DNA from: Clostridiaceae bacterium | GTDB taxonomy: Bacteria; Bacillota; Clostridia; Acetivibrionales; DUMB01 | Direction of reading: 5' to 3' | NCBI GenBank assembly: GCA_012840085.1 | Contig: DUMB01000080.1 | Location: forward strand, 41,498-105,497 | Length of the DNA: 64,000 nucleotides | Shown here: positions 17,375 to 25,525 of the stretch, piece after piece | Numbering within the stretch: position 1 is the first letter of the stretch | How the letters are laid out: every line of letters begins with the position of its first letter | The notes under the pieces: model-generated | What the model saw: only the letters and a program-made list of their open reading frames with translations | Databases searched by the model: none | Told to the model about the DNA's origin: nothing | Position numbers and translations under genes: made by a program

Positions 17375-18826
17375 TCAGTTACCCTGTGCTGCCAATTCTT
17401 CTCTTACCTGTTTATATATTTTTTCCATTTTTTCTGCATATTCTTCTACAGTCATCTGCCTGTTCATTATACTGGAGAACGGCTTGTAAACCTCATCGCT
17501 TATGTTAATCTTGCTGCCGCTTGCTACCGGTTTGAAAGATCCTACAACAGGCTGCATTCCGCTTTCAACTGCCTTGTAGCAGTTGTATGCTGAAGGTGTG
17601 ATGTAATCTTTTACAGCATCAACAGCACCCTTTACAGCCAACACAGCTTTTGCCTTCTCACCATTTAACCTGATTCCTTCATCGGTGTAAACAAATTTCA
17701 GGAATTCCTTTGCCAGTTCAGGATTTTTGGCTTTAGCCGGAATGTACATCTGTTCAATACCTACCAGTGCAACTACAGGATCTCCTTCTTTAAAAGCAGG
17801 AACACCTGCAAATCCAAACTCAAAGCCTTCTTCTCTCGGAGCATCCTTCATTTCACCTTCGAACCAGCTGCCGTTTACGCAGAACATCGCCTTGCCCTGC
17901 ATGAATTCCGTCTGGGCCTGAGTATGGTTAAGTGCTACGGTTCCTTTCATAAGCGCATTATCCGTTGTTGCAATCTTTTTGAATATTTCCAGGGTCATCT
18001 TTGCGGCCTCTGAACTCCAGAAACCTTCCCCATATCCAAGGAATGCATCAACTGCATCCTGTCCGCCTGCGGAATACAACGCAGGTATCATAATTTCTTC
18101 AAGATAACCCGGATAAATTCCCTGGTATGTAAACAGGGCTCTTCCGTCTTTTTTCGCCGCCTCATTCAGTGCAAAGAATTCATCCCATGTCTTTGGAGGT
18201 TTATAGCCCTTTTCATCGAAATAGTTTTTGTTGTACCATAAGCCCATTACACCATAGTTGTAAGGAGCACCGTATATCTTTCCGTCACCGTACGGAGTAC
18301 AGAACACAGTCTCCAAAAATCCCGGAAGTATCAGGTCCTTAATAGGTACATCCTTATCAAGCGCCTTGCTGTTAAATACATCTGTGAGTTCCATCAGAGC
18401 ATTATCTTTAATTAGCCCTTTAATAACACCTGACGGGTCGTCAACGTTGAGATAAATGAAGTCAGGCAGATTTCCTGCCACCACTTTGGGCTTTATCATA
18501 TCACCCAATTTGGGATTGGCAGTAATGTTTATCTTAGTACCAGGATACTTTTCCATAAATTTTTCTGCCAGGGCATCCCAGAATTCCCTTCCATATGCGC
18601 CCTGGAAAATTGCAATATCCAGTTCTTTATTTTCAAATTCTTTTGCGTCAGATTCCTTTTCAGGCTGCACATCAGTTTTTTGCTCTTCAACTTGTTTCGT
18701 GTCTTCTGCTGTGTTCGTATCTTCAGAAGAAGGCTGTTCCTTCTTGCCGGCGCATCCTGCGAACAGAGAAACTGCCAATGTCAACATGCACATAAGTGCA
18801 ATAATTCGTATGATTTTTGACTTCAT
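17375..18826 (-). CDS. extracellular sugar-binding lipoprotein (CUT1 type)
   Basis: 483 aa from the ATG at 18826 after GGGGG. It is a lipoprotein with the lipobox LFAGC (C25) and an acidic Ser/Glu linker to about residue 65. It carries family-1 solute-binding features: KYPGTKINITANPKLGDMI, YGAPYNYGVMGLWYNKNYFD and QGKAMFCVNGSWFEGEMK. It captures an oligosaccharide outside the cell and delivers it to the two permeases. It is the first gene of the operon and sits just downstream of the YesN-type regulator. Confidence 0.9.
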   Translation of the reverse strand: MKSKIIRIIALMCMLTLAVSLFAGCAGKKEQPSSEDTNTAEDTKQVEEQKTDVQPEKESDAKEFENKELDIAIFQGAYGREFWDALAEKFMEKYPGTKINITANPKLGDMIKPKVVAGNLPDFIYLNVDDPSGVIKGLIKDNALMELTDVFNSKALDKDVPIKDLILPGFLETVFCTPYGDGKIYGAPYNYGVMGLWYNKNYFDEKGYKPPKTWDEFFALNEAAKKDGRALFTYQGIYPGYLEEIMIPALYSAGGQDAVDAFLGYGEGFWSSEAAKMTLEIFKKIATTDNALMKGTVALNHTQAQTEFMQGKAMFCVNGSWFEGEMKDAPREEGFEFGFAGVPAFKEGDPVVALVGIEQMYIPAKAKNPELAKEFLKFVYTDEGIRLNGEKAKAVLAVKGAVDAVKDYITPSAYNCYKAVESGMQPVVGSFKPVASGSKINISDEVYKPFSSIMNRQMTVEEYAEKMEKIYKQVREELAAQGN

Positions 18827-18954
18827 TTTTTGATTCCCCCTCAAATTGAATTTTCGTTCTGCTTTAATTCTAGTTTTGAACTCCGTCTTTTGGAATTAAC
18901 AATACTTTGATAAATATAGATAATTTTTGTTGTTTTTTCGTGCAAAAAATATAG

Positions 18955-19006
18955 CAAAAAAAACAGAACATGGATTATTTTATCAATTTCAAAAATAAAT
19001 CCATGT
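18955..19006 (-). terminator. terminator after the YesN-type regulator gene
   Basis: ACATGGATT and AATCCATGT form the base of a hairpin (18968-19006), followed on the minus strand by a T-rich run (TCTGTTTTTTTTG). It lies between the regulator stop (19029) and the binding-protein operon and would separate the two. Confidence 0.65.
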
Positions 19007-19028
19007 TTCTCAGCATCTACGTTCATTA

Positions 19029-20636
19029 TCATATTTTTCTGACTTCCTTTGGTGTAATACCAAAATACTTTTTAAATAACCGGTTAAAGTAAAACTGGTC
19101 ATCTATACCTACTGCAGCTGCAGCCTCCTTCACCAATATATCCCCGCTGGCCAGAAGTTCATATGCTTTAGTCATTTTTACTTCGTTTATGTATGAAACT
19201 ATGCTTTTTCCGGTATTCTCCCTGAAGATTTTACAAAGATATGTTTCATTCAGGTTAACTATAGCCGCAATGTCACTCAAGGATATTTTTTCGCATGCAT
19301 GTTTTTCAATAAACCTTACAGCATCGCGAATTTCCTTCCTCTGGTACTTGGCTGAAGCATCAATCCTGGCTGCAGCCTTTTTCACAATATCATCAATTAT
19401 ATTCAGCAGTTCACCATCTGAAGACGCTTTAAGAATTACGTCTTCATCGTCTATATATTCATCAAACACTTCATCTACGGCAAAACCGTCATTGATCAAT
19501 TTCCTTTCTACTTCCCTCAGAGCTTTTTTAACACATTTTTTTAACCTATACTGGTTTAAACCTTTCTCTGCCGCCAGCAGAAAAACATTTTCCAAATCCT
19601 CGATGACCGCTGTCAGCCTTAATTCCTTCAAATTAGCATATATCTTTTGCACTAACGATTTAAAAGCTTCCGAAACAACTTCCTCATTTTCAGAAATTCT
19701 AAAATCCGCTTTCAGGGTTTGGCCTAAAAATTTGCTGTAAAAAAATATTGAAGAAACCTTAATGCATTTTAGCGATTCTTCCAGAAATGCCTTATAGTCT
19801 TCTGCGGTATCAGAGTAAATAACGCCTATCCTTAGATTATAGTAAACAGCGGCAAGTTCAAGCATTCTTTTTGCCAGCTTTTCAGACATATCACCATTAA
19901 CCTTTTCAGATATGCCGCCATTATCCCTGTTATTATATGCTGCAGCTACATAAACCGTATTTGCGTCAATTTCTATAACTGAATACCAAATACTTGAAAC
20001 CAGTACTTCTCCGGCAATATTTTTCACAACATCCGCTGTATAATTTGAATCTTCCGCAAGAATATTCTGTCCTTTCTCCTTCACGATTGCAAAAGCAGTG
20101 AGAAAATCATCCTTTTCAGACAACTGTAAACTTGCAAGTTTTGCTACAGCAGTGTCCAGATTGGTATTCTCATATAACAAAACATCTTTTAATACGGCAT
20201 TCCTGATTGTGTCCGGGCTTAGTTCCCTGGAATTTGCATACTCGCTTTGTCCCCGCTTTTCTCTCAGTTTTGCCGTCATTTCTCCCAGTAGTCTTGAGAA
20301 ATCTTCTGTTTTTACCGTTACCTTCAGTACATAATCATAAGCCCCAAGCCGCAAAGCATCTCTGACCAGATCGAAGTCGTTATAATTGCTCAGCACCAGA
20401 ATCTCGCCGTCATATCCTTTTTCTTTCAGCCTTCTGATTAACTCGACACCGTCCATGGCCTGCATTTTAATATCTGTTATGATTATATCGGGGTTGAATT
20501 TTTCAACAATCTTTAGCGCCGCAATTCCATTACTGGCGGTACCACAGAGTTCCAACCCGTGCTCTTCCCAGTTTATCATGGATTTTATTGCCAGCCTGAC
20601 AATTTTTTCATCATCCACAATCAAGACCTTATACAT
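19029..20636 (-). CDS. YesN-type response regulator with AraC HTH
   Basis: 535 aa. Receiver domain at residues 1-120 (VLIVDDEKIVRLAIKSMINW, phospho-acceptor D55 in DIIITDIKM, YDYVLKV). A middle helical region has no known fold. The AraC DNA-binding domain lies at about 435-535 (ISLSDIAAIVNLNETYLCKI; EAAAAVGIDDQFYFNRLFKK; closing YFGITPKEVRK). It overlaps the end of the sensor kinase gene by 16 bp. Such pairs activate neighbouring sugar-uptake operons, so the binding-protein operon downstream is the likely target. Confidence 0.9.
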   Translation of the reverse strand: MYKVLIVDDEKIVRLAIKSMINWEEHGLELCGTASNGIAALKIVEKFNPDIIITDIKMQAMDGVELIRRLKEKGYDGEILVLSNYNDFDLVRDALRLGAYDYVLKVTVKTEDFSRLLGEMTAKLREKRGQSEYANSRELSPDTIRNAVLKDVLLYENTNLDTAVAKLASLQLSEKDDFLTAFAIVKEKGQNILAEDSNYTADVVKNIAGEVLVSSIWYSVIEIDANTVYVAAAYNNRDNGGISEKVNGDMSEKLAKRMLELAAVYYNLRIGVIYSDTAEDYKAFLEESLKCIKVSSIFFYSKFLGQTLKADFRISENEEVVSEAFKSLVQKIYANLKELRLTAVIEDLENVFLLAAEKGLNQYRLKKCVKKALREVERKLINDGFAVDEVFDEYIDDEDVILKASSDGELLNIIDDIVKKAAARIDASAKYQRKEIRDAVRFIEKHACEKISLSDIAAIVNLNETYLCKIFRENTGKSIVSYINEVKMTKAYELLASGDILVKEAAAAVGIDDQFYFNRLFKKYFGITPKEVRKI

Positions 20637-22474
20637 TTTGACTCCCTTCTCTCAATAAAAGGCAGCGTTATTCTTACATTAGTGCCCTTACCTGGTTTAC
20701 TTTGCACCTTAATCCCATATTCATTGCCGTAATTGATTTTGATTCTCTCATCAACATTGGATAAACCAATGCCCGAAAGTTTTTTATTTTTTCCTCTATG
20801 CTCTATGCTATGAATATCAAAGCCTTTTCCATTGTCCTTAATATCAATCAGCAGTTTATCATTCATTCTGTATATGTCAATTTTTATTTCAATTTCTGAT
20901 TGCTCATCATCACTTATTCCATGGATAATTGAATTTTCAACAATAGGCTGCAGAATAAATTTTAAAATCGGAACATTTTTCAGATTTTCCTCAATATCAT
21001 ATACCAGGGAAAATGCATTACCATAGCGAATGCGCTGTATAGTAGCGTAATTGTTCAAATTGTTAATCTCATTTTCAATTGTTACCATTTCATTTTTATT
21101 GATTATGGTATCCTTAAGGAGGCCTGAAAGAGCTTCGAGACCTTCGCACAATGTGTTGTTCTTGCTCAGCATTGCGGTCCATTTCAGAGAATTCAGAGTA
21201 TTAAAAAGAAAATGCGGATTTATTTGAGCCTGAAGCATTTTCAACTCGGCTTCGCGCTTCGCTGTCTGCTCTTTTTTTACATTCTCAAGCAATCCTTTTA
21301 ACTTTTCAACCATAATTCTTATTCCTTTTGCCAAAAAGCCCACTTCATCATTGTTACTGTCATCTATAGATGTATCAAGCTTGCCAAAGCTGATTTCCAT
21401 TGCAGCTTCAACAATTCTTTTCATTGGGATATTTACGCTCAGGTATATAAGCATGCATAAAACAACTGAAATAGTTGCAACTATAATGCTGACCAGTACA
21501 ACGCCATTTCTTACTTCAACCGATTCAGAGTTTATATAACTAAATGGTATCTGAGCGACAAGATACCATTTAGCAGGACTGATTTCCGCAATTGCTATCA
21601 GATTTTTATTTTTGCCGTCATAATCAATATATGTAAAATTATTTTTTTTGTAGTTTTCCATAAGCCTGTCAAAAAAACCATTTTTATTATACGTACTTCC
21701 TTTTTGTATTTCAGCGGAAACTGATGACACTACGACACCATTGCTGTCGCAAATAAAAATTTTGCTGCCTTTTCCCATGTTTACGTTTTTGTATATCTGA
21801 TTTGCAAAAACTTTTTCATCAACTACAATCATCAGATGTCCCAATTTCTGATCAGGGTCTTCTTTTAAATTAATCCACCTGCTTATAACAATACAATCCG
21901 AGCCACTCACCGATCTGGTATATGTAAAATACAGATTGCTCTTTGATTCATCGGTACCTTTTAGAATTCTTGCTGTCTCACTGTCCCTGTAAATCTCATA
22001 GCCAAGATCATATAATACCCTTCCGTCAAGAAGTCTGATGTGTATATTTTTTAAATTGTTGAAACCATATATTCTTCGATTCAGTTTTTGAGTGCTGAGT
22101 TTGTCCAGATACTCAAATTTATCAAGATCACTCATTTTATCATAATTCTTAAGCCCATCCTGGATATCCTCATCAATTATTATTTCTTCAGTCAGGGATT
22201 CATACCTGAACAAAACATTGTTAATATTCTTGGATATTTCCGTAAGTACCTGTTCTGAATATAGTGAAAGCTTTGACTGGAGAGATTTTTCATAACTGTA
22301 AATAGAGTATATTCCGACAATTATTATCGGAAATATGGAGATTGAGGTAAAAGCAAGCAGTAATCTTTTCCTTATGGAAATTTTTCTTAATATAAATACA
22401 ATGCGCTCAATGAGTGACCTCATTTTTTTTGCCATTTTTGATTTACTCAGAAATGCATTAAACAAGCATTTCAT
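20621..22474 (-). CDS. YesM-type sensor histidine kinase
   Basis: 617 aa. Membrane helix near residues 35-60, an extracellular Cache-like sensing domain (about 60-320), a second helix (VVLVSIIVATISVVLCMLIY), HAMP (about 350-400), then the His-kinase phospho-acceptor motif AQINPHFLFNTLNSLKW and an ATPase domain with NSIIHG, DNGKGFD and GIGLSNVDERI. The start has AAGGAAG upstream. It senses an extracellular sugar-related signal and phosphorylates the YesN-type partner encoded by the overlapping gene. Confidence 0.92.
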   Translation of the reverse strand: MKCLFNAFLSKSKMAKKMRSLIERIVFILRKISIRKRLLLAFTSISIFPIIIVGIYSIYSYEKSLQSKLSLYSEQVLTEISKNINNVLFRYESLTEEIIIDEDIQDGLKNYDKMSDLDKFEYLDKLSTQKLNRRIYGFNNLKNIHIRLLDGRVLYDLGYEIYRDSETARILKGTDESKSNLYFTYTRSVSGSDCIVISRWINLKEDPDQKLGHLMIVVDEKVFANQIYKNVNMGKGSKIFICDSNGVVVSSVSAEIQKGSTYNKNGFFDRLMENYKKNNFTYIDYDGKNKNLIAIAEISPAKWYLVAQIPFSYINSESVEVRNGVVLVSIIVATISVVLCMLIYLSVNIPMKRIVEAAMEISFGKLDTSIDDSNNDEVGFLAKGIRIMVEKLKGLLENVKKEQTAKREAELKMLQAQINPHFLFNTLNSLKWTAMLSKNNTLCEGLEALSGLLKDTIINKNEMVTIENEINNLNNYATIQRIRYGNAFSLVYDIEENLKNVPILKFILQPIVENSIIHGISDDEQSEIEIKIDIYRMNDKLLIDIKDNGKGFDIHSIEHRGKNKKLSGIGLSNVDERIKINYGNEYGIKVQSKPGKGTNVRITLPFIERRESKCIRS

Positions 22475-22721
22475 ATTTTGCGCTTCCTTTATATGATATT
22501 ATATAAATATTTTACCAATAAGTTTTTTACAAAACAATAGTGTAGTTATAGCGGAGTTAATCCGTTAAACCAACACTATCGCATTTCCTCGTATTATTTC
22601 CGCATTATTTATACATATTATTTTATTTATACATATTATTTAAACATATTATTTGTACATATAAAGTGTGAAGAATTGTTTTTACATATAAAATATTTGA
22701 ACTGTTTTTACATATACAGCA

Positions 22722-22747
22722 TAAAAGCCAGTTACAGCACGTAACTG
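22722..22747 (-). terminator. small hairpin overlapping the PH-protein stop codon
   Basis: CAGTTAC and GTAACTG flank a 5-nt loop on the minus strand, followed by GGCTTTTAT. The arms overlap the stop codon of the PH-domain gene. The short T-run makes it a weak intrinsic terminator. Confidence 0.4.
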
Positions 22748-23106
22748 CTTAAAATTTTATTGAATGAAACAATATCAAATCCGTTGGCAAATTCAAATCT
22801 GACCTTTCCAAGTCCGCTAAAATATAATTCCAGTTCACAGTCTAAATCAAACGTGCCTGCAGTTTCAACAGAAAAGGCCTGAATCCTGCTATAAGGTAAT
22901 GATGTAAAGTCTTTCTTTTTTCCGGTTATCCCCTGCACATTGACAGAAATGATTCTTTTTGTTGTAAATATCACACAATCCCTTAATCCCTGAAAAGAAG
23001 CAAAGACACTTTCACCTTCGACCAGCATAGGAGCAACCAATGGCATTACGTCACTTACATCGCCCTGTCTTAGTTTGAAAATCCTTGCGTTTTGAAAATC
23101 TATCAT
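22732..23106 (-). CDS. small PH-domain protein (YvbH-like)
   Basis: 124 aa from the ATG at 23106 behind CAGGAGG; upstream in-frame codons belong to the leader. The pattern of short beta-strands (GLRDCVIFTTKRIISVNVQG, then KKKDFTSLPYSRIQAFSVET, then ELELYFSGLGKVRFEFANG) and a final helix matches bacterial PH domains of the YvbH type. These are cytosolic proteins of unknown role that can bind membranes or partners. It has its own spacing on both sides and is probably a single-gene unit. Confidence 0.7.
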   Translation of the reverse strand: MIDFQNARIFKLRQGDVSDVMPLVAPMLVEGESVFASFQGLRDCVIFTTKRIISVNVQGITGKKKDFTSLPYSRIQAFSVETAGTFDLDCELELYFSGLGKVRFEFANGFDIVSFNKILSSYVL

Positions 23107-23205
23107 ACCCAAACCTCCTGCGCTTTTTCCAACATTATATACCAAATGCCACATTTATACAATAATGCGCTTGCCGGAGTTGAAGTATTCTACGACTAAT
23201 AGATT

Positions 23206-23247
23206 GCATACTTGGATTAACAGATAACATACTTGGATTAATAGCTG
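23206..23247. repeat. two direct copies of an ATACTTGGATTAA motif
   Basis: CATACTTGGATTAA followed by CAG or TAG occurs twice, about 21 bp apart, upstream of the PH-domain gene. This spacing is two helical turns, as expected for a tandem operator. Nothing else is visible in this short gap. Confidence 0.5.
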
Positions 23248-23308
23248 ATTTATCAGCATAAGAGAAAAGACCTTTGTTATATCACAGTAAGCTTTTAAAA
23301 AACCGATA

Positions 23309-23824
23309 CTACGCAAGAAATTTATCAACGTATAAGCTGTTAGTTACATCTTTAAATAATTCCAATACAAATTTTCTGTCCTGAATTGATATGGGTATTG
23401 CGGTCATCATATAAACTTTTTCGCTGTCATATTCTATCTTAATGATTGTATCATTCTCATTGCATGCCCTTATGGCAATGCAGTTTTCACAAATTTTTTG
23501 ACTTTTCCATAGCATATAACATTCAGATTTTTCTTTGCACACTGTGCCTTCCCTGATCTCCACAACTGTTTTCCTTATCGGGTCGACGATTCTCATGGAA
23601 TCATATATTTTTTGAATTGGTTGAATTTTATCAATAATAGCATCTAATTCACTCTTAAGTTTATCACCTAAAAAATCTCTAATATAATCACTTTCTTTTA
23701 TTGCTTGTAAAATCAACTTGTCCATTTCCTGGCTTTTCTTTAACAATTTACTCTGGTCGCAATCATCTAAAGATATCATCCTGTTGATGACCTCTCTTAA
23801 TTGTTCCATTTTTTCCTTATTCAT
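23309..23824 (-). CDS. Spo0E-like phosphatase fused to a Cys-containing sensor-like domain
   Basis: 171 aa from the ATG at 23824 behind GGGGGG. Residues about 1-45 (LREVINRMISLDD, then LLKKSQEMDKLI) form the two-helix Spo0E fold with its S-x3-D motif. Proteins of this family dephosphorylate Spo0A~P and delay sporulation. Residues about 75-170 add a PAS-like segment with four cysteines (CKEKSEC, CENC, C in RACNEND), which could bind a metal or cluster. Classical Spo0E proteins stop after the helices, so this is a fusion. Its activity is inferred from family membership only. Confidence 0.6.
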   Translation of the reverse strand: MNKEKMEQLREVINRMISLDDCDQSKLLKKSQEMDKLILQAIKESDYIRDFLGDKLKSELDAIIDKIQPIQKIYDSMRIVDPIRKTVVEIREGTVCKEKSECYMLWKSQKICENCIAIRACNENDTIIKIEYDSEKVYMMTAIPISIQDRKFVLELFKDVTNSLYVDKFLA

Positions 23825-24206
23825 TCGCGGCCCCCCTTTGCCTAAACATTGATTCACTGATTTAATCTGTTTTCATGGTACACTGGTAGTAAACTGATGC
23901 TATCTTAAGCCCTTTCCCCCTTTTTCTTGTAAAGTACATATTCTACAGCTATTCACAATGAATAAATTAATGTAAGCAAAGGATTAAAAGTCAATAATAA
24001 CAGTTCAAAATTCTGACATGTCAATTATGACGCCAAGATATTTTTCAACAAACCATATGTCTTAGCTTTTTTGACTTTTTTGACATTATTTATTATTTAT
24101 TTATGACGTTATTTATAAAAATACCAAACAACTGTACAATATATATTTTGTTTATATATATACCCTTTTACATAAACCCTTAACAAAAATTTTATATTTC
24201 TTTACA
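23825..24206. other. intergenic region, no gene seen
   Basis: Very AT-rich. On the minus strand TTGACT (near 23993) with ATTAAT 17 bp later could be a promoter for the Spo0E-like gene. No coding frame or stable hairpin is evident. Confidence 0.4.
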
Positions 24207-24830
24207 TTACATTCTGCTTAATAAATCTGCTTTCTTGTTTTCAAATTCTTCCTGAGTAAGTATGCCCTGTTCCTTAAGCTCTGCCAGTTTCTTAATCTGT
24301 TCGGGAATAACCTGGGCTGTAGAACCGTCTGCAGCACTGTCCGACACCTGTGCCTGTGGATTTTCTTTTGCATATAACTGTCTTGCTTTTATAATTGCAC
24401 TTGCAACAGCCGATGCGTTCTTGGATTCAAATATGATTGTATTTTCAATCCCGTCTTCATTGTAGGCCACTACCAGGTAAGTGAGTACTTCTTTTCTTTT
24501 TTTCTTAAGTCCAAATGCAAATATCCCAAATGCCAGCAATCTTGTCAGTGTAACATCTTTAGAAATCTGCTCTTCATTTTTAAACTCGCTTTTTATTATA
24601 TTTTGAATTGGAATGTGAATGTACCCTGTTGACAGAGGGACATCAAAGAAAATTCCTTTTTTATTTACATATATATTGCCGATTGTTCTTTGAGCGATGT
24701 CAGGATGTCCTCCCAGGTATTCACATATAGCTGTGGCTAATAACTTCGCATCAGACATAAACTCTTCTTTTGCAAGTTTCTTTGCATTTTTGGCCTCTTT
24801 TTTGCTTTCTGAGCTTCCAAACAATCCCAT
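24207..24830 (-). CDS. PH-like protein with C-terminal SHOCT domain
   Basis: 207 aa from the ATG at 24830 after GGAGGTG. The N-terminus is charged (GLFGSSESKKEAKNAKKLAK). A bacterial PH-like beta domain lies around residues 60-150. The C-terminal 30 residues (IKKLAELKEQGILTQEEFEN) are a SHOCT domain, a short oligomerising helix pair found in many small bacterial proteins. A Ser/Ala/Gln-rich linker precedes it. Function unknown. It probably acts in the cytoplasm or on the inner face of the membrane. Confidence 0.75.
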   Translation of the reverse strand: MGLFGSSESKKEAKNAKKLAKEEFMSDAKLLATAICEYLGGHPDIAQRTIGNIYVNKKGIFFDVPLSTGYIHIPIQNIIKSEFKNEEQISKDVTLTRLLAFGIFAFGLKKKRKEVLTYLVVAYNEDGIENTIIFESKNASAVASAIIKARQLYAKENPQAQVSDSAADGSTAQVIPEQIKKLAELKEQGILTQEEFENKKADLLSRM

Positions 24831-24940
24831 AAAGGCACCTCCGTGATAAAATGCTGTTAACAATCCTTACAATAACGATGACATAAAAACTGTTGCAATA
24901 GTCATCATATATTGTATAATGTACACTTTTATAATGTTTA

Positions 24941-25108
24941 TTACTGCCAACTTCTACATGGGATGCAACAGTGGAGGTGCTGTCTGTCGAACGCCCAGCC
25001 CCAGCCTCTTGGAGCTTTAAAGCCCATATTGTGACGCATATACCTTTTTACACTTGTTCTGGCTGCAATACTCTTTCTGATACTTGGTTTTCTTATGCCA
25101 AACTTCAT
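24941..25108 (-). CDS. short basic conserved clostridial protein of unknown function
   Basis: 55 aa from the ATG at 25108, which has GGAG 11 nt upstream. An ATG at 25153 overlaps the previous gene as ATGA but lacks a site. The sequence MKFGIRKPSIRKSIAARTS is a motif I recall from small basic clostridial proteins. The C-terminus (HLHCCIPCRSW) differs from those and has three cysteines. No function is known to me. Confidence 0.5.
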   Translation of the reverse strand: MKFGIRKPSIRKSIAARTSVKRYMRHNMGFKAPRGWGWAFDRQHLHCCIPCRSWQ

Positions 25109-25149
25109 TAGCATCACTCTCCGGATTATTTTGATACTAATATTATTTT

Positions 25150-25482
25150 TCATCTTTTTTTAATTACTTCTTTTAGTAAAAGTCTCTTTTTAAAAGCTCC
25201 TCTCTCATTCACTTTAGCAATTCTTATTCTCTCGAATTCTTCAAGTGACACACCTTTGCAGTCAAGCAAGGCATATATTACTTCAACCATGTCTGCCAGT
25301 TCTTCAACACTGCCATCTTCCAGATATTCTTCCATCTCTTCTCTAAGTTTTATGTCAAGATATTTCTGGAAGTTGTCTTTGTCCAAAGTTTCAACTATGG
25401 CTTCACTGCCTGCAGCCTCTATTATCTCAGGAATCCTGTCACGAATAAGCTTGTCATACTTTATTGTATTGCTCGTTTTCAA
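25150..25482 (-). CDS. MazG/PRA-PH-like nucleotide pyrophosphohydrolase
   Basis: 110 aa if it starts at the TTG 25482, which has GGAGTG 8 nt upstream and puts the conserved KYDKLIRDRIPEII near the N-terminus. The longer frame to 25539 overlaps the helicase gene. The all-alpha metal-binding pattern is EEMEEYL, then EELADMVEVIYALL (E-x2-E and E-x3-D-type). Such proteins hydrolyse NTPs, often damaged ones. It could be a house-cleaning enzyme. Confidence 0.75.
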   Translation of the reverse strand: MKTSNTIKYDKLIRDRIPEIIEAAGSEAIVETLDKDNFQKYLDIKLREEMEEYLEDGSVEELADMVEVIYALLDCKGVSLEEFERIRIAKVNERGAFKKRLLLKEVIKKR

Positions 25483-25525
25483 ACTTAACACTCCCTCTCT
25501 ATTGCTGGAAATAAATATGTATCTC

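Noticed and set aside
18841..19032. 63-aa open frame between the YesN-type regulator and the binding-protein operon
   Set aside because: No ribosome binding site, no family features, and it covers a terminator hairpin and AT-rich promoter-type sequence.
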